From Idiomarina seosinensis (GTDB lineage Bacteria; Pseudomonadota; Gammaproteobacteria; Enterobacterales; Alteromonadaceae): DNA of 64,000 nt. Of the stretch, positions 34,827-44,216 are shown one piece after another (the stretch's first letter is position 1; every line of letters begins with the position of its first letter). The notes under the pieces were generated by a model. It made no database searches. It was not told where the DNA came from and worked only from the letters and a program-made list of their open reading frames with translations. The translations under genes and the position numbers were made by a program. The DNA lies in assembly GCF_003987275.1 (NCBI RefSeq), contig NZ_PIQF01000001.1, positions 930,001-994,000 of the forward strand. The letters run 5' to 3'.

Positions 34827-35906
34827 TTAATTTATGTCTTGTTTACTAAGGTGCCGGGCCAATGACACGGTAACTATTAAAAGAATAACTGGAAACACGA
34901 CATACCAGGTTATCGCGCTTAATGTACCAACCCAGACTTCATTTTTAGCGGCGCCGATCAACAAGGTCGTGTAGAGAACGTACAAACCAAAAAAGAGACC
35001 GCCCTCTAAACGGCTTAAAGTGTTGCCTGTTATTACCAGTGGTAGAGCCAATACAGCAACGCCCAACATGACCAGCAAGTCCTGTTCGATTAACTGTGCA
35101 TTACCAACCAACCCTTGCCCGCTAACTAAGCCAGAAATACCAAGCACAGCAAGTAAATTAAACGTATTACTACCTACCACATTGCCCACTGCTATATCCT
35201 TTTGGCCTTTAATGCTGGCAACAATGGAGGTAACAACTTCGGGTAACGAGGTCCCAATCGCTAAGATAGTTAGCCCTATAATCGCTTCGCTTACGCCAAA
35301 AGCTCTGGCGATATCGACAGCACTGCTGACTAACAGATTGGCACCGACAATCAGTAGCGCCAAACCAACGATTAACCAGAGCAGGCTTTGCCAAACTGGA
35401 TAATTTTTTACCGCAACGGCAGCGGCCTTGTCAGAGCTGTTTGATCTCGTAGCGAGAGGTTCAGACTTTTTTCCCTGAATAAATAAGAAGCCGGTGTAAA
35501 CCACTAACAGGATCACTAAAACAACAGACTCCCACAGACTCAGTAGGCCATCCATTGCCATATAAAACACAAGTCCAGTGACAAGCACCATTATCGGCAC
35601 GTCTTGCCGTATTAGCTGCTTTGAAATTGCCAGCGGCGTGATAACAGCCGCTAGTCCTAAAATAAAAAGCAGGTTAAAAATGTTGCTGCCAACAACGTTT
35701 GCCATTGCCAGTTCGGTTTTATCGGCAACTGCTGAGTTAATACTCACCGCCAATTCGGGGGCGCTAGTACCAAAGGCGACCACAGTCAGCCCAATGACAA
35801 CCGCAGGAATACCCATTTTTTCAGCCAGACGCGAAGCACCTTTAACGAGCCCGTCTGCACCAACAATCAGAAGAACCAAGCCTATTACCAATAAAAAATA
35901 CGTCAT
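34827..35906 (-). CDS. Calcium/sodium antiporter (CaCA family, YrbG-like)
   Basis: A 359-residue cation/Ca2+ exchanger with ten or so membrane helices in two inverted halves, each with an alpha repeat: VAFGTSAPELAVSI near 47 and LAIGTSLPEVVTSI near 217. GSNIFNLLFILG and GSNTFNLLAVLG are the second conserved parts. The pattern fits bacterial K+-independent Na+/Ca2+ exchangers such as YrbG. It lies 32 bp downstream of the SGNH hydrolase gene on the same strand. Confidence 0.92.
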   Translation of the reverse strand: MTYFLLVIGLVLLIVGADGLVKGASRLAEKMGIPAVVIGLTVVAFGTSAPELAVSINSAVADKTELAMANVVGSNIFNLLFILGLAAVITPLAISKQLIRQDVPIMVLVTGLVFYMAMDGLLSLWESVVLVILLVVYTGFLFIQGKKSEPLATRSNSSDKAAAVAVKNYPVWQSLLWLIVGLALLIVGANLLVSSAVDIARAFGVSEAIIGLTILAIGTSLPEVVTSIVASIKGQKDIAVGNVVGSNTFNLLAVLGISGLVSGQGLVGNAQLIEQDLLVMLGVAVLALPLVITGNTLSRLEGGLFFGLYVLYTTLLIGAAKNEVWVGTLSAITWYVVFPVILLIVTVSLARHLSKQDIN

Positions 35907-35938
35907 CTCTGCCTCATACTGTTAATTATTATGGTTCG

Positions 35939-36637
35939 CTATGATCGAATAATATCAGCCGCCCGTTGGGCCCATATCTTTGCCGCAGTTGGATTGGGAT
36001 GAAAGCCGTCTCTGGCCATATATTTTGCACTAAACGGCAGATCGAGTTTTAGGTAGTGTACCTTTGCATTTGTCAGGCAATGTCGAGCCAGCAACTTATC
36101 GAGCTGCCGCGCCTGTTGACCGATAAACCAACGCAGCGGCTGCGGCAGCGCCGGAAAATGATGCATTGGCGGTAAACCGGTATAAATAATTTGCGCGCCG
36201 CCAAGTGTATCTCGTAAATAACCAGTGAGTTCATTTAAGTCACGTTGCCACTGCCTATAACTCGTGCGCTTTGTCACGTCATTGACCCCCACAGAGATAA
36301 CGACTGCGTCAACAGAGGATAGACTAAGTTTGGTGTTGCGCACCATGTCTAACACTCCAGCACAAGTTCTGGATGACTGTGCCACTAACTGCCAATTCAC
36401 CTGGTGGTGTTTAGACAGTAAACCAGCCAGCTGTCCCGCTAACGCATCATCCTGTGTTTTACAGCCAACGCCTGCCGCAGCCGAATCTCCGACGATCAGC
36501 AAGTTCAAATCTGTGCCCGTTCCGCAGCTGCCCTGTTTCTCCCCCTCGGCCTCAGGTAGCCGAAGAGTGCTTCTGTGTACGCGCTTACCTTGCAAAATAA
36601 GCCAGGGCGCAAGTAACGGCATCAATAATCTGTGCAC
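35939..36637 (-). CDS. SGNH/GDSL hydrolase family protein
   Basis: The 232-residue protein has an N-terminal hydrophobic segment (VHRLLMPLLAPWLILQ) and the SGNH blocks: IVGDSAAAGVG (nucleophile Ser), VISVGVNDVTK (Asn in block III) and DGFHPNPTAAKIW (Asp and His in block V). It is a lipase or esterase, perhaps membrane-associated. The start is GTG 36637, preceded by GAGG; ATG 36622 is the alternative. Confidence 0.85.
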   Translation of the reverse strand: MHRLLMPLLAPWLILQGKRVHRSTLRLPEAEGEKQGSCGTGTDLNLLIVGDSAAAGVGCKTQDDALAGQLAGLLSKHHQVNWQLVAQSSRTCAGVLDMVRNTKLSLSSVDAVVISVGVNDVTKRTSYRQWQRDLNELTGYLRDTLGGAQIIYTGLPPMHHFPALPQPLRWFIGQQARQLDKLLARHCLTNAKVHYLKLDLPFSAKYMARDGFHPNPTAAKIWAQRAADIIRS

Positions 36638-36735
36638 GGAACCTCACTCACATTTTTTTTGAATTTTTGTTCAGGTTTCTAATCAATTAGATTATATTAT
36701 GTCCGTTTTTTAAGTGTGAACACTTTTCTATCATT

Positions 36736-36756
36736 CAGTGATAACTGGTATCACTG
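36736..36756. repeat. Inverted repeat in the leader of the chemoreceptor gene
   Basis: CAGTGATA (36736-36743) and TATCACTG (36749-36756) form perfect 8-bp arms with a 5-bp spacer, 20 bp before the ATG. A second repeat, AAGTGT-GA-ACACTT, lies at 36712-36725. They may be operators or mRNA hairpins. Confidence 0.5.
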
Positions 36757-36776
36757 TTAGTTGTAACAAGGCAGTT

Positions 36777-38357
36777 ATGAAAAAAAATCTACCTATCACG
36801 GGTGTTGAACAAGAATTTTCAAGCCGTGCAAATATCCTCTCTACCACCAATCTGAAAGGCCAGATTACTTATATAAACCATGATTTTATCGACATTAGTG
36901 GATTCTCCAAAGAAGAGTTAATCGGAAAAAACCATCATATCGTTCGCCACCCGGACATGCCATCCCCCGTGTTCAAGATGTTCTGGGCCGACCTTAAAGC
37001 CGAAAAGTCCTGGATGGGCATTGTCAAAAACCGCTGCAAAAACGGTGACCACTATTGGGTCGATGCTTATGCAACACCCATTAAGAAAGACGGCAGCGTG
37101 CAAGAGTACCAATCGGTTCGACGTAAAGCACACCCTCAATATGTAAAGCGGGCTCGAGCGGCTTACGCCGCTATCAATAATGGCAAAAGCCCAGCAAGCG
37201 TTAAAGACTCTTTATCGCTAACCAGCAAGTTACTAGCCAGCGCCCTACTGCCGCTGCTGGCAACCTTGTTGAGTTATCTATCACTTGGTTCTGGCACCGC
37301 CCTATTAATTGCCTGCATGCTAGCTACCATTATTAGTGTAAGTGCTATTTTTTGGTGGCTAAAGCCCTTGCAGCAGGCCATCAGTCAGGTCAAAGATATT
37401 ACTGATGATAAAGTGGCCCGATACGTTTACACCGGTCGCTCTGACGAGTCGGGCTCAATCTTGCTTACCATCAAAAAACTCGAGTCGGAAAATGCCGCGT
37501 TAATTGGTCGAATTAACGATATGTCATATACCCTGAGTGATAATGCCTCCAGTCTTAGTACGGCAGTCAGTCAGTCGAAAACCGGGACTATGCAGCAATT
37601 TGAACAAACAGAACACGTTGCTACTGCCGTTGATCAAATGTCCGTCAGTATTAATAGTGTCGCTGAAAGCGCTAAGGAAGCATCAGCCGCGTCCACTCAA
37701 GGGCTAGCGACAGTAAGCACCGGTAAGCAGGTCGTTGACACTAATGCGGCTTCGATCGCGCAATTAAAAACTCAGATTAATAGTGCCGCGCAGGTCATTA
37801 ATCAAGTATCAAGAAGCAGCGACGACATTGAGAAAATACTCGACGTAATTCTGGGAATTGCTGATCAAACCAACCTATTGGCATTGAATGCTGCTATCGA
37901 AGCAGCCAGAGCTGGCGAACAGGGCCGCGGCTTTGCTGTGGTTGCAGACGAGGTGCGCTCGTTGGCGACTCGCACACAAGAGTCAACTAAAGAGATTCGA
38001 GGCGTGATTGAGAATCTTCAGGGCGGCGTTAAGAACGCGGTCGACGCAATGGAATCTGGCGAGAAAATGGCTCAGGAAAGCGTCGAAAAAAGCCAGGAAA
38101 CCGCCTCTTATCTGGAAGAAATTTTAGAAGTTATCAATACGGTCTCAAAAATGAGCGACCAAATCGCTCAGGCAGTTGAGGAGCAAAGCAAAGTCTCTCA
38201 GAATATTAGTGAAAGTATTACCACTATTAAAACCAGCTCTGAGCAAAACCTGGATGCCGCTAAGCTAAGCAGCGACGTAACCGACAAAACGGTTAACATA
38301 ACCCGCCGCTTGGATCAGCTGACAAATCAGTTTTGGGAGGACCGACAGGCCAGCTAG
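36777..38357 (+). CDS. PAS-domain methyl-accepting chemotaxis protein (Aer-like)
   Basis: A 526-residue receptor with an N-terminal PAS domain (about 15-125; [34 protein letters not shown] as in Aer), two closely spaced membrane helices near 150-195, HAMP-like region, and the signalling domain with hairpin tip [32 protein letters not shown]. The lack of a periplasmic domain and the Aer-type PAS suggest internal redox or energy sensing. ATG 36777 has AAGG upstream. No che genes are adjacent. Confidence 0.93.
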   Translation: MKKNLPITGVEQEFSSRANILSTTNLKGQITYINHDFIDISGFSKEELIGKNHHIVRHPDMPSPVFKMFWADLKAEKSWMGIVKNRCKNGDHYWVDAYATPIKKDGSVQEYQSVRRKAHPQYVKRARAAYAAINNGKSPASVKDSLSLTSKLLASALLPLLATLLSYLSLGSGTALLIACMLATIISVSAIFWWLKPLQQAISQVKDITDDKVARYVYTGRSDESGSILLTIKKLESENAALIGRINDMSYTLSDNASSLSTAVSQSKTGTMQQFEQTEHVATAVDQMSVSINSVAESAKEASAASTQGLATVSTGKQVVDTNAASIAQLKTQINSAAQVINQVSRSSDDIEKILDVILGIADQTNLLALNAAIEAARAGEQGRGFAVVADEVRSLATRTQESTKEIRGVIENLQGGVKNAVDAMESGEKMAQESVEKSQETASYLEEILEVINTVSKMSDQIAQAVEEQSKVSQNISESITTIKTSSEQNLDAAKLSSDVTDKTVNITRRLDQLTNQFWEDRQAS

Positions 38358-38428
38358 TAGTGCTCAATAGATTAATTTAGAAAAAGCTGATAGCGTTTAA
38401 ACAAGATTGTTGACGCTTGAGGTATTAA

Positions 38429-39121
38429 ATGAAGACGATTGGGCTAATTGGTGGCATGAGCTGGGAGTCCACTCAGACTTATTACCGGTTAATAAACCAG
38501 AAAATAAGGTCTCAATTGGGTGGGCTTCATTCGGCTAAAGTCATTCTCAATAGCCTGGATTTTGCCGAAATTGAACCATTGCAGCGCAATGGCGACTGGC
38601 AAGCGACAGCCAAGATTCTTTGTTCGGCGGCACAGTCGCTACAATCAGCAGGTGTGGACTTTTTGCTGATTTGTACCAACACCATGCACAAGGTTGCGCC
38701 GCAAATCGAGCATTCGGTGCAAATACCACTGCTACATATTGCCGACGCAACGGCCAAGGCTTTGCAAAAAGATAGTATTACACGCGTTGGTCTGCTCGGA
38801 ACAAAGTTTACTATGGAACAAGACTTTTATCGGGACCGTCTGCAACAGCATGGCCTTGAGGTTGTAATTCCTGGAGCAAAACAGCGAGAGCAAATTCATT
38901 CGGTTATTTTTGAAGAGCTCTGCCAGGGTATTACCACCTCCTCTTCAAAAGCAGCTTATCAAGAAATAATAAGAGATTTGGGCGAGCAAGGTGCCGAAGC
39001 CGTTATTTTGGGCTGTACCGAAATAGGATTGTTGCTACAGCAGTCGGATACCGACTTAGCACTTTACGACACCACCGAAATACATTCAGAGCAGGCAGTG
39101 CAGATGGCGCTTATTACTTAG
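38429..39121 (+). CDS. Aspartate/glutamate racemase family protein
   Basis: A 230-residue Asp/Glu racemase superfamily enzyme with IGLIGGMSWESTQTYYR near the start, the first catalytic Cys in ICTNTMH near residue 82, and the second in LGCTEIGLL near 192. Both cysteines are present, so it should be an active racemase, probably for aspartate. GAGG precedes the ATG. Its stop region overlaps the end of the convergent diguanylate cyclase gene by 8 bp. Confidence 0.9.
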   Translation: MKTIGLIGGMSWESTQTYYRLINQKIRSQLGGLHSAKVILNSLDFAEIEPLQRNGDWQATAKILCSAAQSLQSAGVDFLLICTNTMHKVAPQIEHSVQIPLLHIADATAKALQKDSITRVGLLGTKFTMEQDFYRDRLQQHGLEVVIPGAKQREQIHSVIFEELCQGITTSSSKAAYQEIIRDLGEQGAEAVILGCTEIGLLLQQSDTDLALYDTTEIHSEQAVQMALIT

Positions 39122-40058
39122 CGACCACTTTGTTTCTGCCGCTCTTTTTAGCGCTATAGAGTGCATTGTCGGCTTGTTGCAGCCATTCATCTGCGTTCGG
39201 AAATGACGATGAAAACTCAGCCACACCCAGGCTCACCGTTAACTGAATGGATTGTTTTTTATTGCCCTCAGTAAACTCTAGAGGTGTTTTTTCAATCTGC
39301 TGACGAAGCCGCTCCGCCACCATTTCTGCCTCATCCAGCGAGGTTTTAGGCAGAGTAATAGCAAACTCCTCTCCGCCGTATCGGCCACAAATATCTGTCT
39401 CTCGTTGGTTTTCCTTAATAATATCAGCAATTAATTGAATTGCTTTATCACCCGCTTGATGGCCGTAGTTATCGTTTACCGGTTTAAAGTGATCAATATC
39501 TAATAAAATAACCGATGCGCTATCTCCATAGCGACGACAGCGGGCAAACTCCTGCTCAAATGACTCCTGCCAGTAGCCACGATTAAAAAGCTGACTTAAT
39601 GCATCTGTACGACTTATCGACTGCAACTGCAACAGGTTGTTAGCCTCCTCGCTAACATCGTATATGAGAGCACAGACGCGTTCGACTTTTTTCTCTGTAG
39701 AGTATAATGGGAACAGAGTAATGTTTTGGAACATAAATTCTGACTGCGCAGTAAATGGCCGAACATTATCAAAAAACAAACTATGAGCTTCTTGTTGCCA
39801 ATTACAATGCGCCTGGATACCTAATTTCAAAACCGCATCAGTTTTATATTCAAACCAACTTTTAGGCAGTGTCGGCAATAGTTTAAATAGGTCTTTATCG
39901 CGCGCGGCCACACTACTAATGCCGCTGTGATTCTCCATAAAGCCGTTCCAAACTTCAACTTTGTAATCTCGGTCAAAAACCACCAAACCGACTTCAATAT
40001 TATGAAGTATCTGTAAAATCCAATGCAGGTTCCCAACCGACAATTCTGTTTTATGCAT
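39114..40058 (-). CDS. PAS-GGDEF diguanylate cyclase
   Basis: The 314-residue protein has an N-terminal PAS-like domain (about 10-125, VGLVVFDRDYKVEVWN) and a C-terminal GGDEF domain with the active motif RYGGEEF (228-232). No RxxD product-inhibition site is seen at the usual position. It should make c-di-GMP from GTP. It overlaps the upstream REC-CheC gene by 8 bp, so the two probably form a signalling unit. No membrane segment is visible. Confidence 0.9.
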   Translation of the reverse strand: MHKTELSVGNLHWILQILHNIEVGLVVFDRDYKVEVWNGFMENHSGISSVAARDKDLFKLLPTLPKSWFEYKTDAVLKLGIQAHCNWQQEAHSLFFDNVRPFTAQSEFMFQNITLFPLYSTEKKVERVCALIYDVSEEANNLLQLQSISRTDALSQLFNRGYWQESFEQEFARCRRYGDSASVILLDIDHFKPVNDNYGHQAGDKAIQLIADIIKENQRETDICGRYGGEEFAITLPKTSLDEAEMVAERLRQQIEKTPLEFTEGNKKQSIQLTVSLGVAEFSSSFPNADEWLQQADNALYSAKKSGRNKVVAK

Positions 40059-41046
40059 TATTCAGATACCCCGCTCGCTCTTCAAGCACTGCAATAGAAC
40101 TCTCTGTAAATATGACAAATAAATCACATGCTAAATGATAGTCAGGAATGTCGTAATCAATATCAATAACCAATACCTGTTTATCTTTAACCGCCTCTTT
40201 AAACAGCTGGTTAACCGGTTCGCTCATACCAATCACTGACGGCTGACTTATATTTAGTTCCAGATCCAATTGCGATGCAAAACGTTGCAAGAATGCGGCA
40301 ATAAGCACCGAGGCTATATCTAAGAAGATACTCTGGTAGTCATCTTCAAACTTGTGCTGATGATAACGTGACAACTTATCGGGTAAGTCGTGCAGTGTGC
40401 GGTTATCGACAAATAAAATGGCTTCTCCTGCTACCGAGTTGCCAACAAACCCCTCGGAAACCGCATTAACATGAGTATCTGCGTCAAACTGCAACACTCG
40501 CGGAAGATCCTGGTACGGAGTTACCGTTACCTTAGGCAGCGGAAGGTGGATATACGTTCCCAACATATCGCTCAGTAATTTTGCCGCATCGCCCAAAGCT
40601 ACATTGGTGACTTCGTTTAAAATATCCGTAACTTCGACAGGTTCTGATTCTACTGAGCGCCGTTGCTGATGTTCCGGTAGCAATTCACGGATAAGACCGT
40701 ATTCAGCTAGTAACTCATGCAGTTCATCATTGTCGATCGGTTTTTTAATAAAACCCAACGCGCCTAGCTGCTTTGCGCGCTGTTGTGATGCTTGCTGAAC
40801 ATCTCCGGAAATAACAATAGATAAGCAGTCTAATTGCCGATCACGAATTTCTTTGAGAACGTCAAAGCCGTCCATCACTGGCATGGTCAAATCCAAAAAC
40901 AGCAACTCTGCTTGGCCATCCTCGATTAACGCCAAGGCTTGTTCGCCGTTTTCGGCAAAGTTGATATCGACATCCCAGTCACTGGGTAATGCCTTCTCAA
41001 TGCTTTTTCTGGCGAGCTTTGAATCATCACAAATTACTAATTTCAT
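40051..41046 (-). CDS. Response regulator with CheC-like phosphatase domain
   Basis: The 331-residue protein begins with a receiver domain (acidic CDD, phospho-acceptor Asp52 in LFLDLTMPVMDG, Thr/Ser switch, Lys in FIKKPID) and continues with a CheC/CheX/FliY-like region from about 140 (DILNEVTNVALGDAAKLLSDML). CheC proteins dephosphorylate CheY-P. The gene overlaps the diguanylate cyclase gene by 8 bp, suggesting that receiver phosphorylation or phosphatase activity controls the cyclase or its stimulus. No histidine kinase is adjacent. Confidence 0.88.
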   Translation of the reverse strand: MKLVICDDSKLARKSIEKALPSDWDVDINFAENGEQALALIEDGQAELLFLDLTMPVMDGFDVLKEIRDRQLDCLSIVISGDVQQASQQRAKQLGALGFIKKPIDNDELHELLAEYGLIRELLPEHQQRRSVESEPVEVTDILNEVTNVALGDAAKLLSDMLGTYIHLPLPKVTVTPYQDLPRVLQFDADTHVNAVSEGFVGNSVAGEAILFVDNRTLHDLPDKLSRYHQHKFEDDYQSIFLDIASVLIAAFLQRFASQLDLELNISQPSVIGMSEPVNQLFKEAVKDKQVLVIDIDYDIPDYHLACDLFVIFTESSIAVLEERAGYLNNA

Positions 41047-41177
41047 CGGCGTGTACTTGTCTTAGCAATAATTTTTGTACAATATCTTAACATACCTTAC
41101 TTTGCAGCTTAACCGAATGGATTCAAGTCAAACTAATAAAAACTATTATAAACAATAGTCGTTGGATATAGATAGAA

Positions 41178-41234
41178 ATGATGCTGTTTGATTATGCCGT
41201 TGATCAACATCTGAATGATTGGTTGCAACCGTGA
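41178..41234 (+). CDS. Possible 18-residue leader peptide or broken N-terminus of the MBOAT-like gene
   Basis: An ATG-ATG start at 41178 begins a short frame encoding MMLFDYAVDQHLNDWLQP that stops at TGA 41232-41234. This TGA overlaps GTG 41231 (GTGA), which is in frame with the MBOAT-like protein. It may be a coupled leader peptide, or the true N-terminus separated by a frameshift. Confidence 0.3.
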   Translation: MMLFDYAVDQHLNDWLQP

Positions 41235-41665
41235 CATTGGCAAACTACGTAAAACGTCGAACTGGTGTTGCTTTAGGGGCTAAGGGTTCGCTGCGCAATA
41301 TGCTATATCGCTCATTAGGAGCGGGCTCTTTCGCCGGCTTCTGGCGTTACTGGAATCCAATTTGGAGCTATTACCTGACAACGCACATTTTTAAGCCTAG
41401 TAAGCAATATGTACCGGCCGGGCTCGCGATTATTATAACCTTCACCGCCAGCGGCGCCATTCATGATTTGGCAATGAATATTGCTGGCCAAAAGTTATGG
41501 TTGTTATTTACACCCTGGTTTGCGGTCATGGGCGTTTGGGTGGTCATCTCTGAGCGTTTTAGATTTCAATACGCAGGTAAATCATGGCTCCTGCGTGTGG
41601 TCATTAATCTGACAACCATTACATTGTGTTTCTGGGTGGCCAATTTTATTTTTATCAAGCATTAG
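41219..41665 (+). CDS. Small MBOAT-like membrane protein
   Basis: The 148-residue protein has three or four membrane segments and the MBOAT-type core: SFAGFWRYWNPIWSYYL (compare FWRRWN) and, after a hydrophobic stretch, TASGAIHD with a histidine at the position of the MBOAT catalytic His. Typical bacterial MBOAT acyltransferases are 400-500 residues, so this is only the C-terminal core. TTG 41219 and GTG 41231 are both possible starts. It may be a minimal acyltransferase-like protein or a remnant of a larger one. Confidence 0.55.
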   Translation: MVATVTLANYVKRRTGVALGAKGSLRNMLYRSLGAGSFAGFWRYWNPIWSYYLTTHIFKPSKQYVPAGLAIIITFTASGAIHDLAMNIAGQKLWLLFTPWFAVMGVWVVISERFRFQYAGKSWLLRVVINLTTITLCFWVANFIFIKH

Positions 41666-41675
41666 AAGTTCTTCG

Positions 41676-41882
41676 TTAAGGGGTCTCGGTGACGTCATTT
41701 TTCAACACCAGCGCCATCAAAAAGATAATCGCCAGAGGTGGTACGAAAGCCGATACCAAACCAACAATAGTTGTTACTAGCGGAGTTTGCGTTTTACGCT
41801 TGCCAAGATAATAGCTAATCACAGCCATAATAATCGCAAGTACAAAAATGAGCTGTCCGATAAGCGTGGCATTAAGATCCAT
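41676..41882 (-). CDS. Hypothetical small membrane protein (68 aa)
   Basis: A 68-residue protein with two membrane helices (about 8-26 and 36-58) separated by the basic turn GKRKTQTP. No family is recognised. It lies between the sucD terminator and the MBOAT-like gene and must use its own promoter, since the suc hairpin ends upstream. Confidence 0.5.
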   Translation of the reverse strand: MDLNATLIGQLIFVLAIIMAVISYYLGKRKTQTPLVTTIVGLVSAFVPPLAIIFLMALVLKNDVTETP

Positions 41883-41994
41883 AACGTATAAAATCCCTTT
41901 TAATTGTTGAGAATGCCAGATTACTACCAGCTTTTTAAGCTTTCAAGGTAAGACATCTCGCGTCGTGGACGCGAGCTACGTTTTAGGTATAAAA

Positions 41995-42017
41995 AAACCC
42001 GGCGCGAGGCCGGGTTT
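41995..42017 (-). terminator. Rho-independent terminator of the sdh-suc operon
   Basis: On the minus strand a 9-bp stem AAACCCGGC/GCCGGGTTT with a 5-nt loop is followed by an uninterrupted run of T residues (GGGTTTTTTTATACC). It lies 22 bp after the sucD stop and should end the sdhCDAB-sucABCD transcript. Confidence 0.9.
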
Positions 42018-42038
42018 CGATTTCTTAAACGGGCGGAA

Positions 42039-42911
42039 TTACCAGCCTGTTTTTTCAGCTACGGCTTTGCCGATTTCTGCAAGGCTGCGTACTGTCTTAA
42101 CGCCTGCCGCTTCTAGCGCAGCAAACTTCTCATCTGCGGTACCTTTACCACCAGCAATGATAGCACCAGCGTGGCCCATACGTTTACCTGGAGGAGCAGT
42201 AACACCTGCAATGTAAGAAACAACTGGTTTAGTAACATTGTTTTTAATGTACTCTGCCGCTTCTTCTTCTGCAGTACCACCGATCTCACCGATCATAACG
42301 ATAGCTTCGGTTTCTGGATCTTTTTCGAACAGTTCCAGAATATCGATGAAGTTAGAACCCGGGATAGGGTCGCCACCGATACCAACACAAGTAGACTGAC
42401 CGAAACCGGCGTCTGTTGTTTGCTTAACGGCTTCGTACGTTAATGTACCTGAACGTGACACAATACCCACTTTACCTTTCTTGTGGATATGACCAGGCAT
42501 GATACCAATCTTACACTCGTCCGGAGTGATAACACCCGGGCAGTTTGGACCGATCATACGCACGCCTTTGTGCGTCAGGTATTCTTTAACGTAAAGCATA
42601 TCCAGCGTTGGGATACCTTCAGTAATACAAACAATCAGTTCGATACCTGCATCAGCAGCTTCGATGATTGAGTCTTTACAAAAAGGAGCCGGAACGTAGA
42701 TAACAGAGGCTGTTGCGCCTGTTGCTTCTACTGCTTCTTTTACGGTGTTGAATACAGGCAGGCCTAAATGCTCTTGACCACCTTTACCAGGAGTAACACC
42801 ACCGACCATTTGCGTGCCGTAGGCAATCGCTTGCTCAGAGTGGAATGTACCCTGTCCACCAGTAAAGCCCTGGCAGATTACTTTGGTATTTTTATCGATC
42901 AAAATGCTCAT
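42039..42911 (-). CDS. sucD: Succinyl-CoA synthetase alpha subunit
   Basis: SucD binds CoA and carries the phospho-histidine for substrate-level phosphorylation of succinyl-CoA to succinate. The 290 residues (289 in E. coli) include [14 protein letters not shown], the CoA-binding region, and the active-site loop [15 protein letters not shown] with its His. GGAGG precedes the ATG, which overlaps the sucC stop by one base. The operon terminator follows. Confidence 0.98.
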   Translation of the reverse strand: MSILIDKNTKVICQGFTGGQGTFHSEQAIAYGTQMVGGVTPGKGGQEHLGLPVFNTVKEAVEATGATASVIYVPAPFCKDSIIEAADAGIELIVCITEGIPTLDMLYVKEYLTHKGVRMIGPNCPGVITPDECKIGIMPGHIHKKGKVGIVSRSGTLTYEAVKQTTDAGFGQSTCVGIGGDPIPGSNFIDILELFEKDPETEAIVMIGEIGGTAEEEAAEYIKNNVTKPVVSYIAGVTAPPGKRMGHAGAIIAGGKGTADEKFAALEAAGVKTVRSLAEIGKAVAEKTGW

Positions 42912-44077
42912 TATTGACCTCCTGCCGCAGCAACCACTTTATCAGCAGCATCAGACAAACTTTCTGCTGCGATAATGTTAAGGCCACTTTCATTCAATTT
43001 GTCTGTACCCAGTTCTGCGTTGTTACCTTCCAGGCGAACCACGACAGGAACCTTAACGCCAACTTCTTCTACCGCGCCAATGATACCTTCAGCGATCATG
43101 TCACAACGGACGATTCCACCGAAGATGTTAACCAATACGGCTTTAACAGAGCTATCAGACAGGATGATTTTGAACGCTTCTGAAACACGCTCTTTCGTCG
43201 CACCACCACCAACGTCAAGGAAGTTAGCAGGTTCACCGCCACTCAGCTTAACGATATCCATGGTGCCCATAGCAAGACCTGCACCGTTGACCATACAGCC
43301 AATGTTGCCGTCCAGAGCTACGTAGTTCAGTTCCCATTTAGCCGCTTCTGCTTCACGCGAGTCGTCTTGCGACGGATCGTGCATTTCACGGATTTTAGGC
43401 TGACGGTACAATGCGTTGCTGTCGATACCAACTTTCGCATCCAGACAGTGCATGTTGCCTTCATCAGTAATAACCAATGGGTTAATTTCCAACAGCGCTA
43501 AGTCGTACTGTTCGAACATTTTTGCCAGACCTAAAAAGATCTTGGTAAATTGCTTAACCTGATCTGGGTTCAAGCCTAGCTTAAAGCCTAACTCACGACC
43601 TTGGTATGGCTGCGCGCCTACGGTAGGATCGATTTCAGCTTTCAAGATTTTTTCAGGTGTTTCTTCAGCGACTTTTTCGATTTCTACGCCGCCTTCAGTC
43701 GATGCCATGAACACAATTTTACGTGAACCACGGTCAACAACCGCACCTAAATAAAGCTCGTCCGCGATGTCAGTGCAACTTTCAACCAAAATCTTAGCAA
43801 CCGGCTGACCTTTTTCGTCGGTCTGAAAAGTTACTAAGTTTTTGCCTAACCACTGCTCTGCAAACGCACGAACTTCGTCTAAACTTTTTACTAATTTTAC
43901 GCCGCCCGCTTTACCGCGGCCACCAGCGTGAACCTGACATTTGACAACCCAAATGTCACCACCAATACGTTTTGCCGCTTCTACCGCTTCATCAGCAGTG
44001 TCGCAGGCAAAACCTTCAGATACTGGCAAACCAAACTCTTTAAAGAGTTGCTTACCCTGATACTCATGCAAATTCAT
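42911..44077 (-). CDS. sucC: Succinyl-CoA synthetase beta subunit (ADP-forming)
   Basis: SucC provides the ATP-grasp nucleotide site of succinyl-CoA synthetase. The 388 residues equal E. coli SucC. It starts [19 protein letters not shown], with the [10 protein letters not shown] loop near 45 and the C-terminal [25 protein letters not shown] lies before the ATG. A hairpin in the 139-bp gap to sucB may give sucCD its own expression level. Confidence 0.98.
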   Translation of the reverse strand: MNLHEYQGKQLFKEFGLPVSEGFACDTADEAVEAAKRIGGDIWVVKCQVHAGGRGKAGGVKLVKSLDEVRAFAEQWLGKNLVTFQTDEKGQPVAKILVESCTDIADELYLGAVVDRGSRKIVFMASTEGGVEIEKVAEETPEKILKAEIDPTVGAQPYQGRELGFKLGLNPDQVKQFTKIFLGLAKMFEQYDLALLEINPLVITDEGNMHCLDAKVGIDSNALYRQPKIREMHDPSQDDSREAEAAKWELNYVALDGNIGCMVNGAGLAMGTMDIVKLSGGEPANFLDVGGGATKERVSEAFKIILSDSSVKAVLVNIFGGIVRCDMIAEGIIGAVEEVGVKVPVVVRLEGNNAELGTDKLNESGLNIIAAESLSDAADKVVAAAGGQ

Positions 44078-44170
44078 GATGCTCTTCCGATTCGTTGAAA
44101 CAACAAAAACAGCTTAAACGCTGCCTACCCGAATACCGCGCCGAATTTTAACGTGATCGGCGCAAAAATA

Positions 44171-44201
44171 ACAGCCGCAAGGCTAAATTAGCAATGCGGC
44201 T
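44171..44201 (-). terminator. Compound hairpin between sucB and sucC (attenuator-like)
   Basis: CAGCCGCA (44171-44178) pairs with TGCGGCTG (44194-44201), and inside the loop GCTAA and TTAGC pair again, giving a two-part stem. On the minus strand it is followed by TTATTTTTG. It lies 15 bp after the sucB stop and could partially terminate sdh-sucAB transcripts before sucCD, or protect an mRNA end. Confidence 0.65.
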
Positions 44202-44216
44202 GGTTCTCAGCGTCCC

